Positions 47,539 through 55,956 of a stretch of 64,000 nt of DNA are shown here, in pieces. Under the pieces are notes generated by a model that ran no database searches, was not told the DNA's origin, and worked only from the letters and a program-made list of their open reading frames with translations. The translations under genes and the position numbers were made by a program. Source of the DNA: Clostridium paridis (GTDB lineage Bacteria > Bacillota > Clostridia > Clostridiales > Clostridiaceae); NCBI RefSeq assembly GCF_016765615.1, contig NZ_JAESWA010000024.1, forward strand, positions 118,609 to 182,608. The letters run 5' to 3'. The stretch's first letter is position 1, and the number at the start of each line of letters is the position of its first letter.

Positions 47539-47656
47539 TTTCACCTAAACATAATTTAAATTATAGCACAAAGAAAATAAAATTTTAATATATATGATTT
47601 ATACAATCCATCCAGTCTTTTAACTTAATTACGTGATAATTTACTTGTAGTTAAGG

Positions 47657-47684
47657 TTGATTATATTTCGCTATATTATATAAT
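47657..47684 (+). promoter_or_regulatory. Promoter of the MATE exporter gene
   Basis: TTGATT (47657-47662) and TATAAT (47679-47684) with a 16-base spacer, about 50 bases upstream of the start codon. Confidence 0.5.
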
Positions 47685-47735
47685 TAACTTATGCTTAAGA
47701 ATAAACAATAAAGGAACCCATTAACAGGTGATAAA

Positions 47736-49079
47736 ATGAAATGGATACGAAAAGACGTTATTAACTTAACTATTCCCATACTGATGGAACAATTATTTGT
47801 TATGTCCATGGGAATGATAAACACAATGATGGCAGGTCATATAGGCAAAGAGGCAGTTTCAGCAATTGGTATGGTTGATTCTATCAACAATATTTTCATT
47901 GCTTTTTTTTCGGCTTTAGCAGTTGGTGGAATGGTTGTAGTTGCACAATTTGTTGGACAAGGTAATATAAAGAAAGCAAACGCATCTATGAAACAAGCCC
48001 TATATTCTGGTCTACTAATCTCATTTCTAATAACTATAACTATGTTTATATTTAAAGGCTTATTGGTTAAATTACTCTTTGGTGCTGCAGAGCAAGAAGT
48101 TATTAACTCAGCAGATATATATCTATCGATTACTCTATTAACTTACCCGCTAATCACTACTGATCTTATTGCAAATGGAATACTTAGAGGTGCAGGTGAC
48201 ACAAAAACACCTATGAAAATTACAATATTCATGAATATATTAAATGTAGTTTTCACTTTTACATTTATTAATATAATCAAGTTAGGTATTGTTGGAGCTG
48301 CACTTGGAATAGCTTTAGCTAGGACTATTGGTGCACTTATAATCCTAGGCGTACTCCTTAGAGGATCAAGCATATTAAAATTAACTGAAATTAAAAAATT
48401 CAAATTTGATAAAGAACTTTTAAGGCCAATCTTCTCCGTTGGACTGCCTGCTAGTGTTGAATCTCTATTATTTAATGGTGGAAAATTAATTACCCAAATC
48501 TTTATAGTTGATATGGGTACAGTTGCTATTGCCTCTAATGCCATAACGAGTTCCATAGGTGGAATGCTTAATATCCCAGGAAATGCTTTTTGCACAGCTG
48601 CTACAGCTCTTGTTGGTCAGCATATGGGAAGAGGCGAAACCAAAGAAGCTCAAAATACACTAAATTACATTACTAAACTATCAACTGTTTCTTTAATTAT
48701 ATTATCCTTAGCATTTTTACCTTTCTCAGGGGTGTTCCCAAGACTCTATACAAGTAATGCTGATATAATTAAACTAACAGCTCATGCATGTATTTTATAT
48801 GTAATTTTTATACCTGTTTGGTCTATATCCTTTGTACTTCCTTCAGGTTTAAAAGGTGCTGGAGATGCAAAATATACCATGATGACTTCAATGATAGGTA
48901 TGTGGGTCTTCAGAATAACTCTTGGATATATACTAGGAAACATTCTTCACTTTGGCCTTATTGGTGTATGGATGGGAATGTTTATTGACTGGTCCATTAG
49001 AGGTTGCTTATACTTAATCAGATTTAAAAAAGGAAAGTGGAAAGAAAAAGTTGTAATTAAAAGAGCCATTGCTAAATAA
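47736..49079 (+). CDS. MATE-family multidrug/metabolite efflux transporter
   Basis: 447 residues, twelve membrane helices in two similar halves. The DinF/NorM-like features include LTIPILMEQLF at the start, NGILRGAGDTKTPM in the first half and its counterpart PSGLKGAGDAKYTMM in the second. It would extrude cationic or other compounds using Na+ or H+. Monocistronic with its own promoter and a shared terminator. The ribosome binding site is weak (AACAGGTGATAAA). Confidence 0.92.
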   Translation: MKWIRKDVINLTIPILMEQLFVMSMGMINTMMAGHIGKEAVSAIGMVDSINNIFIAFFSALAVGGMVVVAQFVGQGNIKKANASMKQALYSGLLISFLITITMFIFKGLLVKLLFGAAEQEVINSADIYLSITLLTYPLITTDLIANGILRGAGDTKTPMKITIFMNILNVVFTFTFINIIKLGIVGAALGIALARTIGALIILGVLLRGSSILKLTEIKKFKFDKELLRPIFSVGLPASVESLLFNGGKLITQIFIVDMGTVAIASNAITSSIGGMLNIPGNAFCTAATALVGQHMGRGETKEAQNTLNYITKLSTVSLIILSLAFLPFSGVFPRLYTSNADIIKLTAHACILYVIFIPVWSISFVLPSGLKGAGDAKYTMMTSMIGMWVFRITLGYILGNILHFGLIGVWMGMFIDWSIRGCLYLIRFKKGKWKEKVVIKRAIAK

Positions 49080-49110
49080 AAAGAAGGAATATGGAAAATC
49101 CCTTCTTTTT
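49078..49110. terminator. Bidirectional terminator between MATE and TraB-like genes
   Basis: AAAAAGAAGG/CCTTCTTTTT stem with a 13-base loop overlapping the MATE stop codon region; A and T runs on both sides suit both convergent genes. Confidence 0.82.
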
Positions 49111-50011
49111 ATTCTAATCTTGTAACAGTATAACCTTTATCTTTTAATAACGTTACAAGTCCATCTTCTCCAACTACATGGCCTGCTCCTACTATAATAA
49201 AGTATTTATCATTAGATTTTAAATACTCTTCAATCTTAGTCTCCATCTTTAGATTTCTTTTAGTAACCATAGCATCGTAATAATCTTTAAACATTCTATC
49301 CCCTGATTTCATTTCACCACTGGTTTTTTCAACATATTCTGTATCCCCATTTACTACAGCAGCATACAAATCTTGAAGTTGTTTTTTAGTTTCTGTTACC
49401 TTTGTAAGTTTCATTAAGTTCGCATTTTGAAATTCATCATCACCATAGCTAATTGCTTTATATTGTGTATCAAAGTCTTCTAAGGAAACAATTGCCTTAT
49501 TATCACTTTTTGCTCTTGATATAAATATCATATCAAGTCCATTATTAGTTTTAAATCCAGATGCTGAGTATTGCAATACTGATATTGTAGATTGAAGTGC
49601 CCATGGTTTAAGTTTAGTTATTTCTCCATTATATTTTACACCTATCTCACCTAGGAGTTTAGTTACATATTCTTTAGTTTCAGGTTTCAAGTGCTTGTCT
49701 AAATTATCACCATCAGTATAGATCATTTCTTTCGAAAGCTTATCACTTATCCCCGGGTCCGTAATATCTATTTCTACTCCTAATTTATTTGATTCTTTAT
49801 AAGCATTTTCTACTTTATCTGAAAATTTAATTTTATCATCTCCAAGATGTATTGAGCCACCTAAGTAAAGGTATTTACCGTCCTTTTCTACCTTGTAGAA
49901 TATTCCTTTCGCTTCTTTGGGTTGATCAGATTGTTTACCACATCCAAAGGCAATGCTAGCAAATAATACTATGCAAATAAAAACAGATAATAAACGAATT
50001 ACTCTTTTCAT
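49109..50011 (-). CDS. TraB/GumN-type lipoprotein
   Basis: 300 residues. Lipobox ends at Cys24 (IAFGC), so it is membrane-anchored and faces outward. The TraB/GumN (Tiki-related) signature is present: the GSIHLGD motif with His55 near the N-terminus and IVGAGHVVGEDGL at the C-terminus, which hold the presumed metal-binding His residues. Related domains are metalloproteases in animals; bacterial members have no settled function. Monocistronic. Confidence 0.85.
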   Translation of the reverse strand: MKRVIRLLSVFICIVLFASIAFGCGKQSDQPKEAKGIFYKVEKDGKYLYLGGSIHLGDDKIKFSDKVENAYKESNKLGVEIDITDPGISDKLSKEMIYTDGDNLDKHLKPETKEYVTKLLGEIGVKYNGEITKLKPWALQSTISVLQYSASGFKTNNGLDMIFISRAKSDNKAIVSLEDFDTQYKAISYGDDEFQNANLMKLTKVTETKKQLQDLYAAVVNGDTEYVEKTSGEMKSGDRMFKDYYDAMVTKRNLKMETKIEEYLKSNDKYFIIVGAGHVVGEDGLVTLLKDKGYTVTRLE

Positions 50012-50107
50012 TTTACTCCCTCTCTCATAAATAATTTTTTAATACCATATACCTATTATTCTCATGAGATTGTAATTATCTGTCACTACTCTTTAAATTT
50101 TAGGTTT

Positions 50108-50782
50108 TTACCTAAACATATTTAAGGTATCTCTCCAATATAAGAAAATGCCATAAATAAAACAAGCCAGAAAAATTATCATGAAAATTTTAAATATAAT
50201 ACTTCTTGATTCAATCATTTTAGGTTTTGTATATTTTTCAATTGTAATCCCTTTTTCATCTCTTAAGTACCTTATTATTTCTAAAAATATCTTTTCACTT
50301 TCCTCTCCATAAGGGCTTGGCTTTACTATATTTATTTCATCAAATTTTAATCCTATGGTCTTATATTTTTCCCATGCATCCACTAAACCTACTAAATCAT
50401 TTATTTCATAAATACACTCTTCTAAAATGTTATAATAGAGATCCAACTTAAATATAAATATTCTCTCATCAGTTATAAGTAATCCTAAATACTTTATCTG
50501 AGCTGCCATTGGCCCTCCAGTTCTATCATATTGCCTATCCTGCATATAGCTCTGAAGTGCTATCATCTTATATTTTATTATTTCAGTGTTGCGTAATTTA
50601 GATTTTACTATTTGCTCTAATTCAATATAGGCTATTTTTCTTAACACCCTGTCATTCTTAATCTTGTATAAACTTTCACCTATTGTTTCTTTAGCTTCAA
50701 TAGCTTTATACTCTAAATCTTTTATCTCTTCCTCTGAATAGTAGTTAATGTTTAATAATTCAAGTAGGTTTCTATCATTCAT
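50108..50782 (-). CDS. Membrane protein paralogous to 51361-52041, partner of ECF sigma
   Basis: 224 residues. The first 80 closely match the protein encoded on the other side of the sigma gene (shared YSEEEIKDLE, AIEAK, RKIA and IELE words), and the middle shares LGLLITDERIFIFKLD-like strands that look like a PH or YokE-type domain. One C-terminal membrane helix (about 192-212) anchors it with a cytoplasmic body. It overlaps the sigma gene end by 8 bases. A role in sequestering the sigma factor is inferred from this layout only. Confidence 0.75.
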   Translation of the reverse strand: MNDRNLLELLNINYYSEEEIKDLEYKAIEAKETIGESLYKIKNDRVLRKIAYIELEQIVKSKLRNTEIIKYKMIALQSYMQDRQYDRTGGPMAAQIKYLGLLITDERIFIFKLDLYYNILEECIYEINDLVGLVDAWEKYKTIGLKFDEINIVKPSPYGEESEKIFLEIIRYLRDEKGITIEKYTKPKMIESRSIIFKIFMIIFLACFIYGIFLYWRDTLNMFR

Positions 50783-51323
50783 TTATCTCACCTACTATCT
50801 TCTGAATCTTCTTTTTCGCCCTAGATATCCTGGTGTAAATATATTCTTCTGAATATCCTAAAGACTCTCCTATTTCTTTTATTGGTACTCCATCTAGATA
50901 TCTTTTAATAATTATAAGCTTGTCCTTTTCTTCTAAATTATTTAGCAATTCATTTATAAGCTCAATATTTTCGATTCTTTCTAATTCATTGTTTTCTTCA
51001 CTAATCACTTCATCCATATATTCAGTATTACTAGAATGTCTTAAATTTTTTCTTTTAATATCTAATGCCTTATATTTTGTTATAGATATCAGCCATGATT
51101 TAAAACTTCCCTTTTCCTCATTAAAACAATCTATATTAAACCAAACTGCTGTAAATACATCATTATAGCACTCTTCTATGCACTCTTTTTCGTGAGCTTC
51201 TTTTAAAATATTCTTGGCAATATAATAAACCAAATTACCGTATATATTCATTAGCTTATTTAAGCATTCTTTATCTTTTCTTAAAATACCCTTTATAAGC
51301 TTTTCTTCATTTACATTATCCAT
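50775..51323 (-). CDS. ECF-type RNA polymerase sigma factor (second system)
   Basis: 182 residues with region 2 (KECIEECYNDVFTAVWFNID, FKSWLISITKYKALDIKRKN) and region 4 HTH (GVPIKEIGESLGYSEEYIYTRISRAKKK). Similar in build to the sigma factor at 15.7-16.3 kb, but with a different partner. It lies between two paralogous membrane-protein genes in one transcript. The start at the ATG (51323) follows GGAGGG; the upstream GTG is part of that site. Confidence 0.9.
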   Translation of the reverse strand: MDNVNEEKLIKGILRKDKECLNKLMNIYGNLVYYIAKNILKEAHEKECIEECYNDVFTAVWFNIDCFNEEKGSFKSWLISITKYKALDIKRKNLRHSSNTEYMDEVISEENNELERIENIELINELLNNLEEKDKLIIIKRYLDGVPIKEIGESLGYSEEYIYTRISRAKKKIQKIVGEINE

Positions 51324-51360
51324 ATTACCCTCCACATGAATTCTTGCTTAAATAGACTTT

Positions 51361-52041
51361 TCACTTTAAAATATCCAAGGCAGCCTTAATAGTGTAAACT
51401 ATTGATCCAATGAAACCCATAATCATACCAGCAATACTTAAGATAAATACTATCATTAAAAATATTCCCGGTCTTTGACCCTTATATGGTTTAAATTCTG
51501 CATTAGTTTTTTCCTTTAGATATTTTATCATCTCAATAAATATCTTTTCATTTTCTTCTCCATATGGCCTAGCAAGGATATCAATTCCACCATCAAATCT
51601 AAAGCCAATACTTGAGCATTTCTCCCATAAATCTATGAAGCTTTTTATATTACTTATTTCATTAACACATACCTCTTCTAACAAGTTATAAATACTATCC
51701 ATTTTAAATACAAATATTCTTGTATCCGTTACGAATAGCCCTAAATATATAGTAGTTCTTCCTCCATTGAATCCAATATCTGTTCTAAATATTTCTTTTT
51801 GCCTATAACTTTTAAGTACAATCATCTTATATTTTATTTCTTCATTATCTTTTAATAATGATTTAACTTTTTCCTCTAATTCTATAAATGCTATTTTTCT
51901 TAATACTTTATCATTTTTCACATAATATAAGTCCTCACCTATGCTATTTTTAGCTTCAATAGCTCTATTTTCTAAATCTTTTATCTCTTCTTCAGAGTAG
52001 CTGATGGAATTCAAAATTTTCAGTAATTCTCTATCGTTCAT
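51361..52041 (-). CDS. Membrane protein paralogous to 50108-50782, first gene of the sigma operon
   Basis: 226 residues. N-terminal helical region with YSEEEIKDLENRAIEAK, middle strands YLGLFVTDTRIFVFKMD, and a C-terminal hydrophobic segment (about 192-222). It is the upstream member of a pair that brackets the ECF sigma gene (37 bases to the sigma start). I recognise no named family. The two paralogues could be alternative anti-sigma proteins or targets; nothing in the sequence decides it. Confidence 0.75.
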   Translation of the reverse strand: MNDRELLKILNSISYSEEEIKDLENRAIEAKNSIGEDLYYVKNDKVLRKIAFIELEEKVKSLLKDNEEIKYKMIVLKSYRQKEIFRTDIGFNGGRTTIYLGLFVTDTRIFVFKMDSIYNLLEEVCVNEISNIKSFIDLWEKCSSIGFRFDGGIDILARPYGEENEKIFIEMIKYLKEKTNAEFKPYKGQRPGIFLMIVFILSIAGMIMGFIGSIVYTIKAALDILK

Positions 52042-52126
52042 TTATTCATCTACCCCCTTTATATTTATTATTCGTATTAATTTGCAATTATCTGTCAAAA
52101 CCTGTGTAAAATTTTTACTTTAAGAT

Positions 52127-52170
52127 AAAAGAATGACTATGAATTAAAAATAATTCTAGTCATCCTTTTT
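52127..52170 (-). terminator. Terminator after the secreted 168-residue protein gene
   Basis: AAAAG-AATGACTA and TAGTCAT-CCTTTT arms with a long loop, overlapping the stop codon; the minus strand continues CTTTTATC. Confidence 0.6.
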
Positions 52171-52676
52171 TATGATATAAACTTTAAAGTTTTAGAAATA
52201 CTTTCAATATGGTTTTTATCTGCCCATAAAATAAAATAGTAATATGATTCATTGTCTATAGTGATAGCCTTAGGATATTTAACTATTAATTCTGCTTGAT
52301 TATTAAAGTCCTTAATCTGATCACTTGAGGGCATTATTAACCTTGCTTCTTCTCCATCAATAATCAGCTTTGTTATTTTAGGATTACTTCCAAAAGGCTC
52401 TAAAATATGAGTTGCTTCATTTTTAGCAACTTCATCTATACTTAAATCTTTTCCAGTAGATGCAGAAATCTGAAAGAAACCATCTTTTCCTTGAAATTTA
52501 TCACTATAACCTGGACTTTTATTCCACTCCTTATTATAACGCAAGGATATATTAAATTTCTTACTCTCATAATACTTAGTATTCTCTTTAGCCACTACCT
52601 TATTACTTATACATAAAAGGCATACAAAGATTATAATCATACCAAAAGATAAATATATTTTAAACTTACTTCTCAT
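52170..52676 (-). CDS. Secreted or membrane-anchored hypothetical protein, PsbP-like
   Basis: 168 residues with an N-terminal hydrophobic signal (about 8-29, ending near VVAKE). The rest is an alpha/beta domain with the look of PsbP/DUF1795 proteins (a YESKKFNISLRYNKEW strand pair followed by an amphipathic helix and a final sheet). Function unknown. It stands alone upstream of the sigma operon and has its own terminator; whether it belongs to the sigma regulon cannot be seen. Confidence 0.65.
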   Translation of the reverse strand: MRSKFKIYLSFGMIIIFVCLLCISNKVVAKENTKYYESKKFNISLRYNKEWNKSPGYSDKFQGKDGFFQISASTGKDLSIDEVAKNEATHILEPFGSNPKITKLIIDGEEARLIMPSSDQIKDFNNQAELIVKYPKAITIDNESYYYFILWADKNHIESISKTLKFIS

Positions 52677-52863
52677 AGGCTTTTATTCTCCTAATATTTT
52701 TATTTTGTATAATTTATTATTTCACTATCGCTTAGGATTTATTGATAATTCTTAAATAGAAGGCTATGTTTTAATTTAATGTTGAAATTTTATATATTTT
52801 TCGAGGTATGTAATAAAAGCAATATATGGTATATAATTGTAAACAGGAAGGAGTTTTTAGTAT

Positions 52864-53190
52864 ATGAATAAAAGTATTATATTTAATATTATAGTTTTAT
52901 CTATATTGATAATAGGTATCGTAACTATAGTTATAGCGACCCTCAGACCTATGTTATTAATTAATTTAGATAGAGTTAAACTAAACGGTAAAAATTATAT
53001 CATAAAAGATAAACAGGGATTTATAAAATATAATCAAAAGATGTATTGGTGCTTTGGAATAATGTGTAGTGTTATTTCTATACTTTCATTATTAAAAATT
53101 ATTGATAATACCATCTTTTGTATTGGTGTAAGTTTTATTGTTATTATTGTTGGTTTAGTAAATTCTATATCAATAAAGAAATATGCTTAA
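52864..53190 (+). CDS. Small membrane protein, DUF3784-like
   Basis: 108 residues with three hydrophobic segments (about 7-30, 62-80, 84-102) and a short cytoplasmic loop KDKQGFIKYNQKMYW. The arrangement resembles DUF3784 proteins of Firmicutes, which are of unknown function. Good ribosome binding site (GGAAGGAG). Single gene, divergent from the 52.2-kb gene. Confidence 0.65.
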   Translation: MNKSIIFNIIVLSILIIGIVTIVIATLRPMLLINLDRVKLNGKNYIIKDKQGFIKYNQKMYWCFGIMCSVISILSLLKIIDNTIFCIGVSFIVIIVGLVNSISIKKYA

Positions 53191-53281
53191 TTTTTAAAAT
53201 ATCTTCACTATTCATAGATTTCTTCAACACTAAATTCCACCATATTCCTTATTATATATTTGTTTCATTATACTATATAAT

Positions 53282-53331
53282 AAAAAATCATGAAAAGTAT
53301 AAGATTTCTCTTAATACCTCTCATGATTTTT
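53282..53331 (-). terminator. Terminator after the DUF11 protein gene
   Basis: AAAAATCATGA/TCATGATTTTT stem with a long AT-rich loop; ATTTTTTATTATA follows on the minus strand. Confidence 0.65.
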
Positions 53332-53362
53332 ATACTTAATCTATTTTTTCTTTTTTAAATTG

Positions 53363-54748
53363 TTAGAAAGGACATGGATTTAAACAATCTAAACTCAAAT
53401 TAACTTGAACTTCAGCTGTAGCTGGAAGTGTTCCTGCGCCTAAGAATATTTGTGCTCCTGGATTTGTAGGTGTTACATCAGTTATTGAATTGCTAATGGT
53501 TGATGTTCCAACTACACTATCAGATATAATTCTCATTCTTACATGCCTTGCTACTGCACCATCAGAAGGTACATTGAGTTCTGTACAAGTGACTAATATA
53601 TTCGCTGGACCAGTAATATTAGTATCTAATGGTACTGGATTTCCACTTGGTACAAAGCTAGCATTACATCCTGAAAAGTCAGTGAATTGTACAGTTATTC
53701 CTGCTGGGATGAAAAGCCCATCCTTAAAATCTACTAAAACACTTGGTGAAGGTGGTACAGCTAATAATAGAATTCTAAAATCAACATGATTTCTATCTGA
53801 AACTATACAACACTTAATAGTAGAAACTTCTGCTACATTTATTGTAAGCTCTGTACTATCACTACTTGATGTGTTTAGAGCTGTAGCTAATGCAGTATTA
53901 TTTATGGTGTATATTCCTGGTTGACTGAAATTATTTATTGGAATAGTATAGGTTACATCTACAAAAGCACCCGGATTTATAGTTCCTAAATTTCCACTTA
54001 TCTTAACTTGTCCAACAGTACTTCTATCTACTACTAGAGTATTAGGATTAACAGTTATTGTCCCAATTGTAAGCTGAGAAGGAATAAAAATTGTATCCAA
54101 GAATTGAACATTATTAAGAGCTGCATTACCTATATTACTAACTCTTACACTATAATTTAAGGTAGCCTTATTATTAACTATGGTTACACTACTTTCTTTA
54201 TTTACTGCAAGTTTGCCTTCTGGATTGCACTCTGGAACTAAGAAACAATCACAATTAAAGGTTATTACACTAGTGGCTGCTTTTACTTTAATAGGCTGAA
54301 TAGCTTCAGGATAATTTCCAACTAGAGTAAGTCTATATTCTACTGATATGCCTTTATCATATCTACCTGAAACTTCTACCTTTAACCACTGAAATCCAGA
54401 AGGGGCTGCACCAAAGTTTGGATCAGTCGTACTTAAAGTAAATGGAACTTGAGTAAAACTTCCTGTTCCATCAAGCTTCTCTTCGACTATAATATTTGAT
54501 GAATGGATACTCTGGCAAATAGGAATTACAAAATTACTTATAGCTCGTGTAGTCCCTGCACAATCTGTAAGAAATTTATAACTCCAAAATGAACTATTTA
54601 AATCCTCTACATAAGCAGGGTTATTTACTACCTCTCCATTAGGGAGTTCCTGACAATCTGGTTGAATAGCTGAAATACCATTTTGTGGTCCGCAACAACA
54701 TCCTACTGTATATGGTATCAATGAACAAGGTCTGGCTGTATCCGCCAT
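53363..54748 (-). CDS. Cys-rich DUF11-domain protein, possible spore-surface protein
   Basis: 461 residues without a signal peptide or membrane helix. The N-terminus (TARPCSLIPYTVGCCCGPQNG) and C-terminus (LSLDCLNPCPF) are Cys-rich, and the middle (about 180-310) is a DUF11 repeat of Ig-like strands (ATLNYSVRVSNIGNAALNNVQF, IPINNFSQPGIYTINNTALA). DUF11 proteins are usually extracellular. Lack of a signal peptide, many Cys residues and the neighbouring germination genes suggest a spore coat or exosporium component made in the mother cell, which is inference. The ATG at 54748 follows AAGGAAGTGAG. Confidence 0.78.
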   Translation of the reverse strand: MADTARPCSLIPYTVGCCCGPQNGISAIQPDCQELPNGEVVNNPAYVEDLNSSFWSYKFLTDCAGTTRAISNFVIPICQSIHSSNIIVEEKLDGTGSFTQVPFTLSTTDPNFGAAPSGFQWLKVEVSGRYDKGISVEYRLTLVGNYPEAIQPIKVKAATSVITFNCDCFLVPECNPEGKLAVNKESSVTIVNNKATLNYSVRVSNIGNAALNNVQFLDTIFIPSQLTIGTITVNPNTLVVDRSTVGQVKISGNLGTINPGAFVDVTYTIPINNFSQPGIYTINNTALATALNTSSSDSTELTINVAEVSTIKCCIVSDRNHVDFRILLLAVPPSPSVLVDFKDGLFIPAGITVQFTDFSGCNASFVPSGNPVPLDTNITGPANILVTCTELNVPSDGAVARHVRMRIISDSVVGTSTISNSITDVTPTNPGAQIFLGAGTLPATAEVQVNLSLDCLNPCPF

Positions 54749-54948
54749 AAACACTCACTTCCTTTATAAAATTCACCTTAACATATTATATTGAATCAAC
54801 TTTTAAATTGTTACATAACAAAATTATGAATGATCATTATTTTTGCTATTATATAAAATTCCCACACTTTATTATCTGCAGTATAGTGCACGCCTAAGTA
54901 TCGACTGAATACTTTATTAATATACTATTATCTTAGGAGAAAAAATAA

Positions 54949-55815
54949 ATGCCTTCACCCTATAATCCATATAATTTACCTAATTCTTTTCCACCACAGC
55001 ATCAAGCTTTCCAGCCAGGAATCGAAGCAATTATGTGTCCCAAGCCAATATCTGAGACTCCTTTAAAAAATCCTATAAATAATAAGAAATTATTAAATAA
55101 AGTAGCACTAATTACTGGTGGTGATAGTGGCATTGGTAGAGCAACTGCATATGCCTTCGCAAAAGAAGGTGCTGACATTGCGATTGTATACCTAAATGAA
55201 CATATAGATGCGCAAGAGACAAAAAACAAAATTGAACTGATAGGCAGGAAGTGTATTATAATGCCAATTGATATCTCAATAGAAGAAAATTCTAAATTAA
55301 TAATCAATGAAGTAACTAAACACTTTGGTAAACTAGACATTCTTGTAAATAATGCAGGTGTAATCTATCCTACAAATAACTTAGAGGACGTATCTTCTGC
55401 CCAACTAGAATATACTTTTAGGGTTAATGTGTTTTCTTACTTCTATTTAACAAAAGAAGCTTTGCCTTATTTAAATGCTGGAAGTTCAATAATTAATACG
55501 TCTTCTATAGCAGCTTTCAAACCTTATCCCATAGCCCCTGATTATCAAGCCTCCAAGGGTGCAATCACAGCTTTCACTAAAGCAATGGCATTAATATTAA
55601 TGCCTAGAGGCATTCGTGTTAATAGTGTTGCACCTGGGGAAGTATGGACTCCTTTAATACCATCCGCCTTTGATCCCTATGCAGTATCTACCTGGGGTCA
55701 ATCTTCCCCAATAGGAAGAGCTGCTCAACCTTTTGAAATGGCTCAAGCATTTGTATTTTTGGCTTCTGATGACTCAAGTTATATGTCTGGACAGACTCTT
55801 AATATGTATAATTAA
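54949..55815 (+). CDS. Short-chain dehydrogenase/reductase, YhdF/Gsp39-like
   Basis: 288 residues. A proline-rich 40-residue N-terminal extension (PSPYNPYNLPNSFPPQHQAF) precedes a classical SDR: cofactor motif TGGDSGIG (56-63), NNAG (134-137), catalytic Ser185/186 with Tyr199 and Lys203 (YQASK). The extension and overall match place it with the general-stress or spore-associated dehydrogenases of Bacillus and Clostridium. Substrate unknown; such enzymes are often glucose or alcohol dehydrogenases. It is divergent from the DUF11 gene and has its own terminator. Confidence 0.88.
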   Translation: MPSPYNPYNLPNSFPPQHQAFQPGIEAIMCPKPISETPLKNPINNKKLLNKVALITGGDSGIGRATAYAFAKEGADIAIVYLNEHIDAQETKNKIELIGRKCIIMPIDISIEENSKLIINEVTKHFGKLDILVNNAGVIYPTNNLEDVSSAQLEYTFRVNVFSYFYLTKEALPYLNAGSSIINTSSIAAFKPYPIAPDYQASKGAITAFTKAMALILMPRGIRVNSVAPGEVWTPLIPSAFDPYAVSTWGQSSPIGRAAQPFEMAQAFVFLASDDSSYMSGQTLNMYN

Positions 55816-55841
55816 CCTTCATCTTTTTAGTTTTTTATATT

Positions 55842-55868
55842 AAAGATAATGGCTTTACCATTATCTTT
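55842..55868 (+). terminator. Terminator after the SDR gene
   Basis: Perfect 11-bp stem AAAGATAATGG/CCATTATCTTT with a 5-base loop and a run of Ts. Confidence 0.88.
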
Positions 55869-55956
55869 TTTTATGTAGTTATTAAGTTGGTATAAATATT
55901 TTTATGTAGGAAAATATAAAAAAATAAAACTGTAATTTAAACATAGAGGTAGCTAT

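Noticed and set aside
48143..48595. 150-codon minus-strand open frame opposite the MATE gene
   Set aside because: The plus strand encodes a full-length MATE transporter with its own promoter; the antisense frame has no site or recognisable domain.
55002..55340. Minus-strand open frame opposite the SDR gene
   Set aside because: It is antisense to a well-conserved dehydrogenase, has no ribosome binding site and no family features, so it is a shadow frame.
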